From: JAVXNW01 sp036645575
GTDB taxonomy: Bacteria; Bacillota; Clostridia; Christensenellales; Aristaeellaceae
Length of the DNA: 13,511 bases
Direction: 5' to 3'
Assembly: GCA_036645575.1 (NCBI GenBank)
Contig: JAVXNW010000070.1
Coordinates: 1-13,511, forward strand
Below, in pieces: positions 1-6,469 of this stretch (positions are counted from its first letter, which is position 1; every line of letters begins with the position of its first letter). The notes under the pieces were generated by a model. The model had not been told where the DNA came from and searched no databases. It saw only the letters and a list, made by a program, of their open reading frames with translations. A program made the position numbers and the translations under genes.

Positions 1-309
1 CCCGTCCTCGCCGTGATGCGAAGCGCAATGGTGCCCGTCTTCGCCGTGATGCCCCGCGCAAGTGTGCCCTGCTTCGCCGTGATGCGAAGCGCAATGGTGC
101 CCATCCTCGCCGTGATGCCCCGCGCAAGTGTGCCCGTCCTCGCCGTGGTGCCCCGCGCAATAGTGCCCATCCTCGCCGTGATGCGAAGCGCAATGGTGCC
201 CATCCTCGCCGTGGTGCCCCGCGCAAGTGTGCCCATCCTCGCCGTGATGCCCCGCGCAAGTGTGCCCATTCTCGCCGTGATGCGAAGCGCAATCATGCCC
301 TGCTTCGCC
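1..309. repeat. 33-bp tandem repeat array inside the His/Cys-rich gene
   Basis: About nine and a half tandem units of 33 bp, each an 11-codon unit of the minus-strand gene. Two subtypes alternate: an S type whose minus strand reads GCTTCGCATCAC and a G type reading GCGGGGCATCAC (or GCGGGGCACCAC). From the gene's start the order is S-G-G, S-G-G, S-G, S, so part of the array has a 99-bp higher-order period. The units differ by only a few bases, mostly in codons 3, 6 and 11 of the unit. The array continues past the left edge. Confidence 0.93.
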
Positions 310-342
310 GTGGTCTATCCCTGAATGAATTTGATCGTTCAT
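1..342 (-). CDS. His/Cys-rich 11-residue tandem-repeat protein, probable metal binder (3' end beyond window)
   Basis: Partial gene, 114 codons visible, open to the left edge. The ATG at 342-340 has an AAGGAG ribosome site 8 nt upstream. After a 14-residue lead-in (MNDQIHSGIDHGEA) come nine complete 11-residue units, residues 15-113, of the form G-H-[D/T/H/Y]-C-A-[S/G]-H-H-G-E-[D/N/A], and the next unit begins at the edge. Each unit offers one Cys and three or four His plus acidic residues, and hydrophobic residues are almost absent. That composition is typical of soluble Zn, Ni or Cu binding or storage segments; metal binding is inferred and the metal unknown. No signal peptide or membrane segment is seen. 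It starts 76 nt after the recA stop on the same strand with no obvious promoter of its own, so cotranscription with recA is possible. The opposite strand is open too, but lacks a ribosome site and encodes an unlikely Val/Pro/Ala/Met repeat. I recognise no named family. Confidence 0.8.
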   Translation of the reverse strand, partial: MNDQIHSGIDHGEAGHDCASHHGENGHTCAGHHGEDGHTCAGHHGEDGHHCASHHGEDGHYCAGHHGEDGHTCAGHHGEDGHHCASHHGEAGHTCAGHHGEDGHHCASHHGEDG

Positions 343-350
343 GTGATTCT

Positions 351-356
351 CTCCTT
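351..356 (-). promoter_or_regulatory. Ribosome binding site of the His/Cys-rich repeat gene
   Basis: AAGGAG on the minus strand, 8 nt before the ATG at 342. It identifies the coding strand of the repeat array, since the opposite frame has no comparable site in front of its first ATG at 13. Confidence 0.75.
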
Positions 357-367
357 GATCCTTTTAA

Positions 368-391
368 GGGGGGCGGATTTTTCCGCCCCCC
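368..391 (-). terminator. G/C-rich hairpin between recA and the repeat gene, possible leaky terminator
   Basis: GGGGGGCGGA (368-377) pairs with TCCGCCCCCC (382-391) around a 4-nt loop. In the minus-strand transcript it follows the recA stop by 27 nt and is followed by UUAAAAGG, not a U-tract. It is therefore more likely a partial terminator, processing site or 3'-end stabiliser than a full stop. It lies 11 nt upstream of the repeat gene's ribosome site. Confidence 0.5.
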
Positions 392-418
392 AATCATTGT
401 GCCGTGCACGGTTTTTTC

Positions 419-1549
419 TTATTCGTCCTCGGGCATTTCGTCCGGCATTTCCTCCGGCGCCTCGCCCTCGGTGTCGGTCGCCGCGTCCTCGGGCTCGGCG
501 ATCACTTCGATCTTGCCCGCGGCAAACTCGTCGCGGATCTGGCCTTCGATCAGGTCGGCGATCTCGGTATGCTCCTTGATGAAGGCGCGCGCGCTCTCGC
601 GACCCTGGCCGATGCGCTGCTCGCCATAGGAGTACCACGCGCCGCTCTTGTGGATGATGTCGCGCTCGAGCGCCAAGTCGAGCATGGCGCTGGTTCGCGA
701 AAAGCCCTCGCCAAACAACATGTCGACGATCACGAGCTTGAACGGCGGCGCGACCTTGTTTTTGACCACCTTGAGCTTCGTGCGGTAGCCGATCACCTCG
801 GTGCCGTTCTTGATCTGCTCGCCGCGCCGCACGTCAACGCGGATCGTCGCGTAGAACTTGAGCGCCTTGCCGCCGGTCGTCACCTCGGGATTGCCGTAGG
901 AGATGCCCACCTTCTCGCGCAGCTGGTTGATGAAGACCACCATCGCGCCGGTCTTGGAAATGACGCCCGCCAGTTTGCGCAGCGCCTGCGACATCAGCCG
1001 CGCCTGAAGCCCCACGTGGCTCTCGCCCATGTCGCCGTCGATCTCGGCCTTGGGCACCAGCGCCGCGACCGAGTCCACCACCACCATGTCGATGGCGCCC
1101 GAGCGCACGAGCGCCTCGGTGATGTCGAGCGCCTGCTCGCCGTTGTCGGGCTGCGAGATGTACATTTCGTCAATGTCCACGCCCAGCGCCCGCGCGTAGG
1201 TCGGGTCGAGCGCGTGCTCGGCGTCGATGAAGGCGACCGTGCCGCCCGCTTTTTGGCACTGCGCCACCGCGTGCAGCGCCAGCGTGGTCTTGCCGGACGA
1301 CTCCGGCCCGAAGATCTCTATGATGCGCCCGCGCGGAAATCCGCCGACGCCCAGTGCAAAGTCGAGCTGCAAACAGCCGGACGAGATCACGTCGACGTGC
1401 ATCTTAATCGACGTGTCGCCCAGCTTCATGACCGATCCTTTGCCAAAGTCCTTTTCAATCTTGCCCAAGGCGACATCCAGCGCCTTTTTTCGCTCATCCG
1501 TCGTGGTTCTGCGAACCGGTGGCTTTTTTTCTGGCCTTTTATCCGCCAT
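419..1549 (-). CDS. recA: Recombinase RecA
   Basis: RecA, 376 aa: the ATP-dependent filament protein for homologous recombination and for SOS co-protease activity. Walker A is GPESSGKTT at residues 81-89, followed by the family's conserved EHALDP, VVVDSVAALVPKAE, FINQLREK and TTGGKALKFYA motifs in order. The C-terminal tail is strongly acidic (about the last 25 residues), as usual. The first ~20 residues are a Lys/Arg-rich extension beyond the common core. The ATG at 1549-1547 has a perfect AGGAGG 7 nt upstream; the reading frame extends 12 codons further to a TTG at 1585 with no such site, so I use the ATG. A sigma-A-type promoter lies at 1593-1626. I see no Firmicute-type SOS box (GAAC-N4-GTTC) upstream. 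The repeat-protein gene follows where recX often lies. Confidence 0.97.
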   Translation of the reverse strand: MADKRPEKKPPVRRTTTDERKKALDVALGKIEKDFGKGSVMKLGDTSIKMHVDVISSGCLQLDFALGVGGFPRGRIIEIFGPESSGKTTLALHAVAQCQKAGGTVAFIDAEHALDPTYARALGVDIDEMYISQPDNGEQALDITEALVRSGAIDMVVVDSVAALVPKAEIDGDMGESHVGLQARLMSQALRKLAGVISKTGAMVVFINQLREKVGISYGNPEVTTGGKALKFYATIRVDVRRGEQIKNGTEVIGYRTKLKVVKNKVAPPFKLVIVDMLFGEGFSRTSAMLDLALERDIIHKSGAWYSYGEQRIGQGRESARAFIKEHTEIADLIEGQIRDEFAAGKIEVIAEPEDAATDTEGEAPEEMPDEMPEDE

Positions 1550-1556
1550 GCGCTTT

Positions 1557-1562
1557 CCTCCT
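1557..1562 (-). promoter_or_regulatory. recA ribosome binding site (fixes the start)
   Basis: AGGAGG on the minus strand, 7 nt before the ATG at 1549. It supports a 376-residue product over the longer TTG-initiated frame. Confidence 0.85.
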
Positions 1563-1592
1563 GTATCCACTGCTGTTTCCGACAACCTACCT

Positions 1593-1626
1593 ATTATAGT
1601 TTATAACAGAAGCCGCCCCTTGTCAA
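1593..1626 (-). promoter_or_regulatory. recA promoter
   Basis: On the minus strand a consensus -35 TTGACA (1621-1626) is followed after 17 nt by TAAACT (1598-1603). A consensus TATAAT (1593-1598) overlaps it, but at a 22-nt spacing. It lies about 45 nt upstream of the recA ATG. The perfect -35 suggests strong basal expression. Confidence 0.7.
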
Positions 1627-1672
1627 GTCAGCACGCCCGCGCAAAGCCTAATTCTTCGCGTATCGCAGAGAA

Positions 1673-1736
1673 TTAAGTAAGCGCTGATTAAAGAACGTGC
1701 GGGATGGCGGGCTAAATTTATTCAGCGCTCACTTAA
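1673..1736. repeat. 20-nt imperfect inverted repeat upstream of recA
   Basis: TTAAGTAAGCGCTGATTAAA (1673-1692) and the reverse complement of 1717-1736 agree at 18 of 20 positions, with a 24-nt loop. A smaller dyad, TAATTCT (1649-1655) with AGAATTA (1669-1675), abuts it on the recA side. There is no coding potential. It could be a REP-like extragenic palindrome, a MITE remnant, or a cruciform regulatory element upstream of the recA promoter. Confidence 0.6.
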
Positions 1737-1747
1737 CTCCTTTGTAT

Positions 1748-1777
1748 AAAAACGGGGAATCCCGACAGGGATTCCCC
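1748..1777 (-). terminator. Rho-independent terminator of the pgs operon
   Basis: A perfect 10-bp stem, GGGGAATCCC (1754-1763) with GGGATTCCCC (1768-1777), and a 4-nt loop. In the minus-strand transcript it is followed by GUUUUUAUA. It lies about 140 nt after the PgsW stop and is the only hairpin with a clear U-tract in the minus-strand cluster. Confidence 0.85.
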
Positions 1778-1813
1778 GGGTCGCAGGCCTCGCGGGTTTC
1801 TGCAACACGATCA

Positions 1814-1871
1814 CTGATGGCATTATACCGCCAAGCATTGCGCATGTCAAGCGGCCGGGCGATGCCATCAG
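1814..1871. repeat. 10-bp inverted repeat in the pgsW 3' region
   Basis: CTGATGGCAT (1814-1823) and ATGCCATCAG (1862-1871) are exact inverted copies 38 nt apart. Lying between the pgsW stop and its terminator, they could form a long-range stem in the 3' untranslated RNA. No function is recognised. Confidence 0.4.
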
Positions 1872-1919
1872 GATATTTTACGCGATGGGGCCGGGAATAT
1901 GCGCGCGTTTTACGCCTGT

Positions 1920-3029
1920 CTACCCTTTCGGCGAATTGTCTGAGGGGGGCGCTTGTTTTTTGCGGTGGGATAGGGTTCCGGCTACGATCAGGGCTAGGGC
2001 TAGCGCGAGCGAAAGGATCAGGATGCGATTGTCGTAGGTCGTTTCGTAGTACACGCCGCCTTCACCGGGCTTGGGCAGCGGCACGGGATCGTAGGGAAGG
2101 CCGTTCTCCTCGCACAACAGGCGCACGTTCAGCATGTTGATGACCGGGAGGCCGCGCGCCGCGTACTCGTACATGAGCCCGCGGTTGGGCGTGGTCGGAA
2201 TCGTCGGCGGGTCGAGCACGAGGCCGTTGGGGAAGTTAAGCGTGTAGGAGCTGGTGCCGCTGTTGGCGCTTGCGCCGCCCACGTTGACGAACAGATCGAC
2301 GTCCTCTCCAAACAGCTCGAGCCTGCGCGCGATGCTCTCCTCGAGCGTCGGCAAATTGATGAACTCGCCGCCCTCTTCTTGGGCAAGGCGCGCAATGATC
2401 TCCTGCGCGTCGGCGTACAGCACGCTCTCGCCGTGGTCGTCGGTCCCGCCCGGCGACACCGCGAGCAATTCGTAATCGGCCAAGCCCTTTTCCTTCATCA
2501 GCCGATACATGCGCAAAATCGTCAGTTCCGGACGCGTTCCGCCGTACATCGACGCGCCAAACGAGCCGATCACCTTGACCTTCAGATCAAGCGCGTTCGC
2601 CCCGCACAGCGTCGCCAGCGCCAGCCCCGGGAACGATCCGCTGGTGCCGATCGCCACCGTGTCGCCCGCCTTCAGCCCCGCCTGCTTGTAGTAGCGAACC
2701 AGCAGCGCCGCGTAGTTCGGGTTGAGCGCCGACCGCTTGGCCTCTAAATGCCCAAGTGTGGTCGTCAGCGCCGTCCACTCCGGCCCAATCAGCCCCGTGC
2801 GGTTGATATCGTCCGGCGTGATCTCGATCTTTTCATCCTCGACCACCTGAAGCAGCATCTTTTCCGCCGCGTCCATCCGCTCGGCCGCGTCCAACTGCGC
2901 CGCGTAATAGGGCGTCTCTACGTCGCGCTTGACCGAAAACGCCAGCGCAAAGCCGCCGCCCGCGACAATCAGCGCGGCCAGCAACCAGCCAAGGCCGATT
3001 CGCCCCAGCACATAATTTCTCTTTTGCAT
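1920..3029 (-). CDS. pgsW: PgsW-type poly-gamma-glutamate system protein
   Basis: 369 aa. It resembles the family annotated as poly-gamma-glutamate system protein (TIGR04332, recalled from memory), encoded beside PgsB and PgsC; its biochemical role is unknown to me. One membrane segment lies at residues ~11-31 and a second at ~335-352, followed by a short basic tail, so a large ~300-residue domain is probably extracytoplasmic. Glycine-rich conserved-looking motifs are GTSGSFPG (128-135), SPGGTDDHG (192-200) and NVGGASANSG (249-258). The ATG at 3029 begins two bases after the pgsC stop, indicating translational coupling; the frame extends two codons upstream to a TTG that overlaps the pgsC stop, which I do not favour. 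It is the last gene of the operon. It may replace the absent PgsA/CapA, which is inference. Confidence 0.8.
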   Translation of the reverse strand: MQKRNYVLGRIGLGWLLAALIVAGGGFALAFSVKRDVETPYYAAQLDAAERMDAAEKMLLQVVEDEKIEITPDDINRTGLIGPEWTALTTTLGHLEAKRSALNPNYAALLVRYYKQAGLKAGDTVAIGTSGSFPGLALATLCGANALDLKVKVIGSFGASMYGGTRPELTILRMYRLMKEKGLADYELLAVSPGGTDDHGESVLYADAQEIIARLAQEEGGEFINLPTLEESIARRLELFGEDVDLFVNVGGASANSGTSSYTLNFPNGLVLDPPTIPTTPNRGLMYEYAARGLPVINMLNVRLLCEENGLPYDPVPLPKPGEGGVYYETTYDNRILILSLALALALIVAGTLSHRKKQAPPSDNSPKG

Positions 3030-3031
3030 CG

Positions 3032-3460
3032 TCAAATCCCCGTCATCAAGATGAGCCGGATGATGACCGCCAACAATAGCGTCATCCCCAGCGTCTTAAA
3101 TATTCCCTGCTTGCACATGTCGTTGGCCATCAGCCCCGGAATGATGTAGCCGATGATGCGCATGTCCTGCGGCACCATGTGCAGCGAATAGGCGCTCATC
3201 TCAAACAGCCACGTGCCCAACATGCTCAAAAGCACCGTGACCATGAACCTACGACTGCCGTAGATGATCACGAACTTCTGCAGTAACTTGGTCAGCAGGC
3301 AGGTCGCCACCGCCAGCGCGATCGTGCTGGCCAACCGGTACGGCTGCTCCAAATAAAACGCGAGATAGCCCGCCGATACCAGCCCGCCCGCGTGCAATCC
3401 GAGCAGCTCGATCGACAAAAAGCCCAATATGATGCTAAGTCCGATGGCCTTCTGCTGCAT
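3032..3460 (-). CDS. pgsC: Poly-gamma-glutamate synthase membrane subunit PgsC/CapC
   Basis: 142 aa, close to the ~149 aa of characterised PgsC/CapC. It is very hydrophobic, with about four or five membrane helices. PgsC forms the membrane part of the synthase with PgsB and is needed for polymerisation and probably export of gamma-linked glutamate. Features fitting the family include the N-terminal SIILGFLSIELLGLHAGG stretch and the C-terminal half with YIIPGLMANDM. Its ATG is 3 nt after the pgsB stop, with a G-rich ribosome site inside the end of pgsB, and pgsW begins 2 nt after its own stop, so B, C and W are tightly coupled. Confidence 0.9.
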   Translation of the reverse strand: MQQKAIGLSIILGFLSIELLGLHAGGLVSAGYLAFYLEQPYRLASTIALAVATCLLTKLLQKFVIIYGSRRFMVTVLLSMLGTWLFEMSAYSLHMVPQDMRIIGYIIPGLMANDMCKQGIFKTLGMTLLLAVIIRLILMTGI

Positions 3461-3463
3461 CCT

Positions 3464-4573
3464 CTACGCCCCCTCACGCGCCTGCAATTGCTCAATGAAC
3501 ACCTTGCCGGCGCCCTTGATATTGCCTAGGCACAAAATTACCCTGCGCGGCCCCACAAGCTCGCTCGCGTCGCGCACCGGCGCGCAGGCAAGCCCCGCCT
3601 TGCGCCGATAATACGCAAGCACCTTGCTCGGGCTTTCCCCGATCGCGGACAGCGTCGCGCCGCCCTGCGCAAGCTTCTTCATCAGCGGCACAAATTCGCG
3701 CAGCCGATACTCGCGGTCGGAGCGGTTGTTGTAAAGCACCTGCACCGGATACCCATTAAGCGAAAGCGCTTCGCAGCTGTCCTCAAACAGCTGGGTGGAC
3801 GAATTGCAGTCGTTGGCGGCAAAGGCGTTGATGATCACGGTCTCGCCCGCAAAGAACGGGCCCGCCATGCCGATATCCGGAAGCGCCGTTCGCATCCCGC
3901 GCATGGCACACGCGTGGTCGATGCCCAGATAGTCGCACGCCGCCAGCACGAGGCGAATGTTGTCTTCAAACACCGGGTAGTCAAACCCGTCAAGCGCCCC
4001 TTCCTCAAGCGGCGAAGCGTCAGGCACAATCAGCTTGCCCGGCGCTAAATACGCCTGAAAGCCAAGCTCGGGCGTGATCACATCGGCGCCTTTGGGGATC
4101 GAAAAGGAGAGCGCGCGGATCGTCTCGGGAATGGTTCCGCCCATCTCCGCCACATGGTCTACCCGCGCGTTGGTCATCAGCACCAGCGTCGGGCACACCA
4201 GCTTTTCCGCCATCATCTTCTGCGATTCCGGCTGCACCGCCATGCACTCGACCACCACCGCCTGCGCATTTCCCCGCACCGCGCGCCGAATGAAGGGAAT
4301 CTGCTCGGTCAGGCGCACGCCGCGCTTGCGCAAAAGCGGGTCCTGCGCGCCGTCCGGCAGGATCACCATCGCCTCGGTGCCGGTGGATTTGGCATACGTC
4401 ACCTTGCCCGACGCGCGCAGCGCGCCCGCCATGAGCCGGGTGACGCTGGTCTTTCCACGCGTTCCGTTGACCAAAATGCGAAGGGGTATGCGCGCCAGCA
4501 TCCTCCGGTGAATTGCCCATTCCCCTGCGCCCGCCACGAGGAGGCACAGGCATAAAATCAGGATCAGCGTCAT
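3464..4573 (-). CDS. pgsB: Poly-gamma-glutamate synthase ligase subunit PgsB/CapB
   Basis: 369 aa, slightly shorter than the ~390 aa of Bacillus PgsB. It is an ATP-dependent amide ligase of the Mur-ligase superfamily that joins glutamates through the gamma-carboxyl. An N-terminal membrane anchor spans residues ~2-16. The ATP-binding loop is VNGTRGKTS at 35-43, followed by an AKSTGTEA segment, a VECMAVQPE segment and the family's TNARVDHVAEMG motif. The ATG at 4573 is preceded by AAGGGGGGGAG. The frame opens 16 codons upstream at 4621, but that ATG lies inside a hairpin and has no ribosome site. The seven-G run in the ribosome site is unusual. The substrate need not be pure glutamate; only the family is certain. 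Confidence 0.93.
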   Translation of the reverse strand: MTLILILCLCLLVAGAGEWAIHRRMLARIPLRILVNGTRGKTSVTRLMAGALRASGKVTYAKSTGTEAMVILPDGAQDPLLRKRGVRLTEQIPFIRRAVRGNAQAVVVECMAVQPESQKMMAEKLVCPTLVLMTNARVDHVAEMGGTIPETIRALSFSIPKGADVITPELGFQAYLAPGKLIVPDASPLEEGALDGFDYPVFEDNIRLVLAACDYLGIDHACAMRGMRTALPDIGMAGPFFAGETVIINAFAANDCNSSTQLFEDSCEALSLNGYPVQVLYNNRSDREYRLREFVPLMKKLAQGGATLSAIGESPSKVLAYYRRKAGLACAPVRDASELVGPRRVILCLGNIKGAGKVFIEQLQAREGA

Positions 4574-4610
4574 AATGCTCCCCCCCTTAGTACGCCGCGA
4601 ATGAATAGAA

Positions 4611-4640
4611 TTTCCGGGCACCGAAATCGGTGCCCGGAAA
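4611..4640 (-). terminator. Strong hairpin between the C69 peptidase gene and pgsB, probable attenuator
   Basis: A perfect 13-bp stem, TTTCCGGGCACCG (4611-4623) with CGGTGCCCGGAAA (4628-4640), and a 4-nt loop. In the minus-strand transcript it is followed by UUCUAUUCAUU, only a weak U-tract. It lies 28 nt after the peptidase stop and 38 nt before the pgsB start, so it would lower rather than abolish pgsBCW expression relative to the upstream genes. Confidence 0.6.
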
Positions 4641-4667
4641 TCGGTTGGAACTACTTAAGGGGTTATC

Positions 4668-6296
4668 TTACTTGGCGGCTTCTTCTTCTACAAAGCCGGG
4701 GTTGCGCGGCGTTGCAGCCATCGCAGCCTTCCACCAATCAGAGTAGCCGCCCTTTGCCATGTCGACCTTGCCCCACATGTAGGTGCCCATCAGGTCGTCG
4801 CCCAGCGCCAGCCACTTCTGGTGCCAGTCGATGGCGTTGTTGCACGCATAGGTGGTGATCAGGTCTTTGGCTTCCGCCACTTTGCCTTCGGCAATCAGCT
4901 TCGCGCCAACTTCCTGGATCATCGGAACGATTTCGTACTGCGCGTTCATCTTCTCTTCGCGGGCGGCGTGAATTTCCTTCACAGCGCTCTGATAGTTGAT
5001 GGTCGCGACCTGCTGTACGTAGGAGTTGGTCCACCAGCCGGAGTTGCGGTCAAACGCTTCGTAACGGTTGCCGATCGAGTACAGGTCGGGCAGCTCGTTC
5101 ATCGAAGGCCACAGCGGCGTGAGGTAGGTGGTGTCGGGTGCGCCGTAGCCGTACCAGACAAGGCACTTCATCTCGTCGGGCAGGTCAGCTTTGATGTTGG
5201 CGATCATCACGTAGCAGGTACGGAACATGTTGATCGGGCGCTCGATGTTGTTGTAGCCAATGGGGTTGCCGAACGGGCCGGCTTCCGGCGCCAGGGACAG
5301 GTCATAGTCGGTGCCATTGTAGTAGTCGCCCTTGATTTCGAAGATATCCTGAACGGACAGCTTCTTCTCGGGAACCACGTACAGCGGGAAGCGGTCCGCT
5401 TCGGGATCCAGCTTCAGGCTCGGCGCAACCAGGTCAAACGCGCGCCATTCGCGGCGAGTGGAGTAGCGGCCGTTGTCGGGCGCGTAGATTTCGGCGGGGT
5501 TGAACACGCCGTCTTCTTCTTTCCACAGGCCATTGTCAACCGCAAAGCTCTTGAAGTTGGGCGAGCAGATGAAGTTGTCGGGATCGTCAAACTTGAACTC
5601 GTCGATGCGGGCACGGTTCGCGGCGACGAAGAACGCGTTGCTGGGCAGGCGCACGGCGCACCACAGATCGCGGCCGTAGAACTCGGCGATCCAGATTTCC
5701 TTGCCGTCAACGATGTTGATGGTTTCGCCGGAATCACGCCAGCCAAACTCTTCAACCAAGCTGCCCATGATCTGAGCCGCTTCCTTGGCGGTCGTCGCGC
5801 GCTCAAGCGCGATGTCCTGCGCGTTCCAGCAGTCGATCAGGCCGTCGTTGTTGGTGTAGATCAGATCCTGCACCTTTTTGCCGTACTCGGTCTCGGTATC
5901 AATCGAGAAGGTCGCTTCGCCCATGGCGACACCCTTCTGGTTGATAAAGGAGTAACGGGAGTGGAAGTAGGGGATGGTGTTTTCCGGCTGCGGGGTCTCG
6001 CCGGCCAACATGCCATTGCCATAGTCTTTGACTTCCGGATAGTTGGCGAAATCGCCATAGTTATGGGAGTCAATGACGATGTCGCGCATTTTGCCTTCGC
6101 CGCCCTCCATGGACGGGGTGATCCACAGGCGGAAATCCGCGCTGGTGGAGTCATCGTTGTGGGTGGTGATGGTAGAACCGTCGGTGGTCGCCTCGGTGCC
6201 GACCGAAATGATCGTGCAGGCCAGTGCAGACTGGACCGACATGAGCATGAGGACGGTAACGAGTACGAGGGCCAGTAACTTAGCGTTCTTCTTCAT
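4668..6296 (-). CDS. Exported C69-family dipeptidase (Ntn hydrolase, PepD-like)
   Basis: 542 aa. The N-terminus is a signal peptide (residues 1-26, KK then a hydrophobic core ending SALA) directly followed by CTIISVG and then TDGSTITTHNDDS. This matches the start of C69 (former U34) dipeptidases, where an N-terminal Cys is the nucleophile. Signal-peptide removal would itself expose Cys27 as residue 1, so the enzyme should act outside the membrane. Further family-like segments are FHSRYSFINQKGVAMGEATFS and a C-terminal helical part. Substrates of the family are dipeptides, with some acyl-amide activity; the substrate here is unknown. The ATG at 6296 follows AAGGAGGG by 10 nt, while the frame's upstream ATG at 6338 lacks a ribosome site. 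Its place just before pgsBCW suggests a role in trimming or consuming gamma-glutamyl products, which is inference. Confidence 0.88.
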   Translation of the reverse strand: MKKNAKLLALVLVTVLMLMSVQSALACTIISVGTEATTDGSTITTHNDDSTSADFRLWITPSMEGGEGKMRDIVIDSHNYGDFANYPEVKDYGNGMLAGETPQPENTIPYFHSRYSFINQKGVAMGEATFSIDTETEYGKKVQDLIYTNNDGLIDCWNAQDIALERATTAKEAAQIMGSLVEEFGWRDSGETINIVDGKEIWIAEFYGRDLWCAVRLPSNAFFVAANRARIDEFKFDDPDNFICSPNFKSFAVDNGLWKEEDGVFNPAEIYAPDNGRYSTRREWRAFDLVAPSLKLDPEADRFPLYVVPEKKLSVQDIFEIKGDYYNGTDYDLSLAPEAGPFGNPIGYNNIERPINMFRTCYVMIANIKADLPDEMKCLVWYGYGAPDTTYLTPLWPSMNELPDLYSIGNRYEAFDRNSGWWTNSYVQQVATINYQSAVKEIHAAREEKMNAQYEIVPMIQEVGAKLIAEGKVAEAKDLITTYACNNAIDWHQKWLALGDDLMGTYMWGKVDMAKGGYSDWWKAAMAATPRNPGFVEEEAAK

Positions 6297-6320
6297 CTGA
6301 GTAGTTCCCTCCTTATTCTT

Positions 6321-6339
6321 AATGGGCTTCCTGCCCATT
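6321..6339 (-). promoter_or_regulatory. Small hairpin just upstream of the C69 gene ribosome site
   Basis: AATGGGC (6321-6327) and GCCCATT (6333-6339) form a 7-bp stem with a 5-nt loop. It sits 6 nt upstream of the AAGGAGGG ribosome site (6307-6314) in the minus-strand transcript. It may protect a processed 5' end or modulate translation; no known riboswitch class is recognised. Confidence 0.35.
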
Positions 6340-6427
6340 GGGTATAAATCTGATCATACCGGAAAAGCCTTGTGTCGGTATGGCGGAGACGGCGTTTCAT
6401 CCGTCCCAGATTTTCCCAAGAGAGTCC

Positions 6428-6447
6428 CGGAGGGCCGAAGCCCTCCG
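6428..6447 (-). other. UUCG-capped hairpin after the M14-like gene
   Basis: In the minus-strand RNA, CGGAGGGC-UUCG-GCCCUCCG forms an 8-bp stem closed by the exceptionally stable C(UUCG)G tetraloop, 22 nt after the stop codon at 6470. No U-tract follows, so it looks like a 3'-end stabiliser or processing boundary rather than an intrinsic terminator. Confidence 0.5.
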
Positions 6448-6469
6448 CGTCAAGGCGCAAACGCCCGAC

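Noticed and set aside
1..309. CRISPR array.
   Set aside because: Units of 33 bp abut one another with no unique spacers, and the repeats are in frame with a coding sequence.
13..324. Plus-strand open frame of 103 codons made of Val/Pro/Ala/Met-rich 11-residue repeats.
   Set aside because: No ribosome site before its first ATG. The opposite strand has a strong site, a start, and a chemically coherent His/Cys/Gly/acidic repeat; a repeat of 33 bp stays open on both strands simply because each unit does.
404..1606. Plus-strand 400-codon frame antisense to recA.
   Set aside because: Arg/His/Leu/Asp-rich shadow of a certain gene in GC-rich DNA; RecA motifs on the other strand are unambiguous.
1550..1720. 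SOS/LexA box upstream of recA.
   Set aside because: No GAAC-N4-GTTC or close variant found; the one GAAC (about 1693) has no partner.
4821..6278. Plus-strand 485-codon frame antisense to the C69 gene, and a similar 392-codon frame at 6338-7516.
   Set aside because: Shadow frames: no ribosome sites, Val/Gly/Arg-biased, no recognisable motifs, while the minus strand shows complete enzyme motifs.
6340..6380. Internal promoter for the C69 gene based on a minus-strand TATGAT.
   Set aside because: No acceptable -35 hexamer at 16-18 nt spacing.
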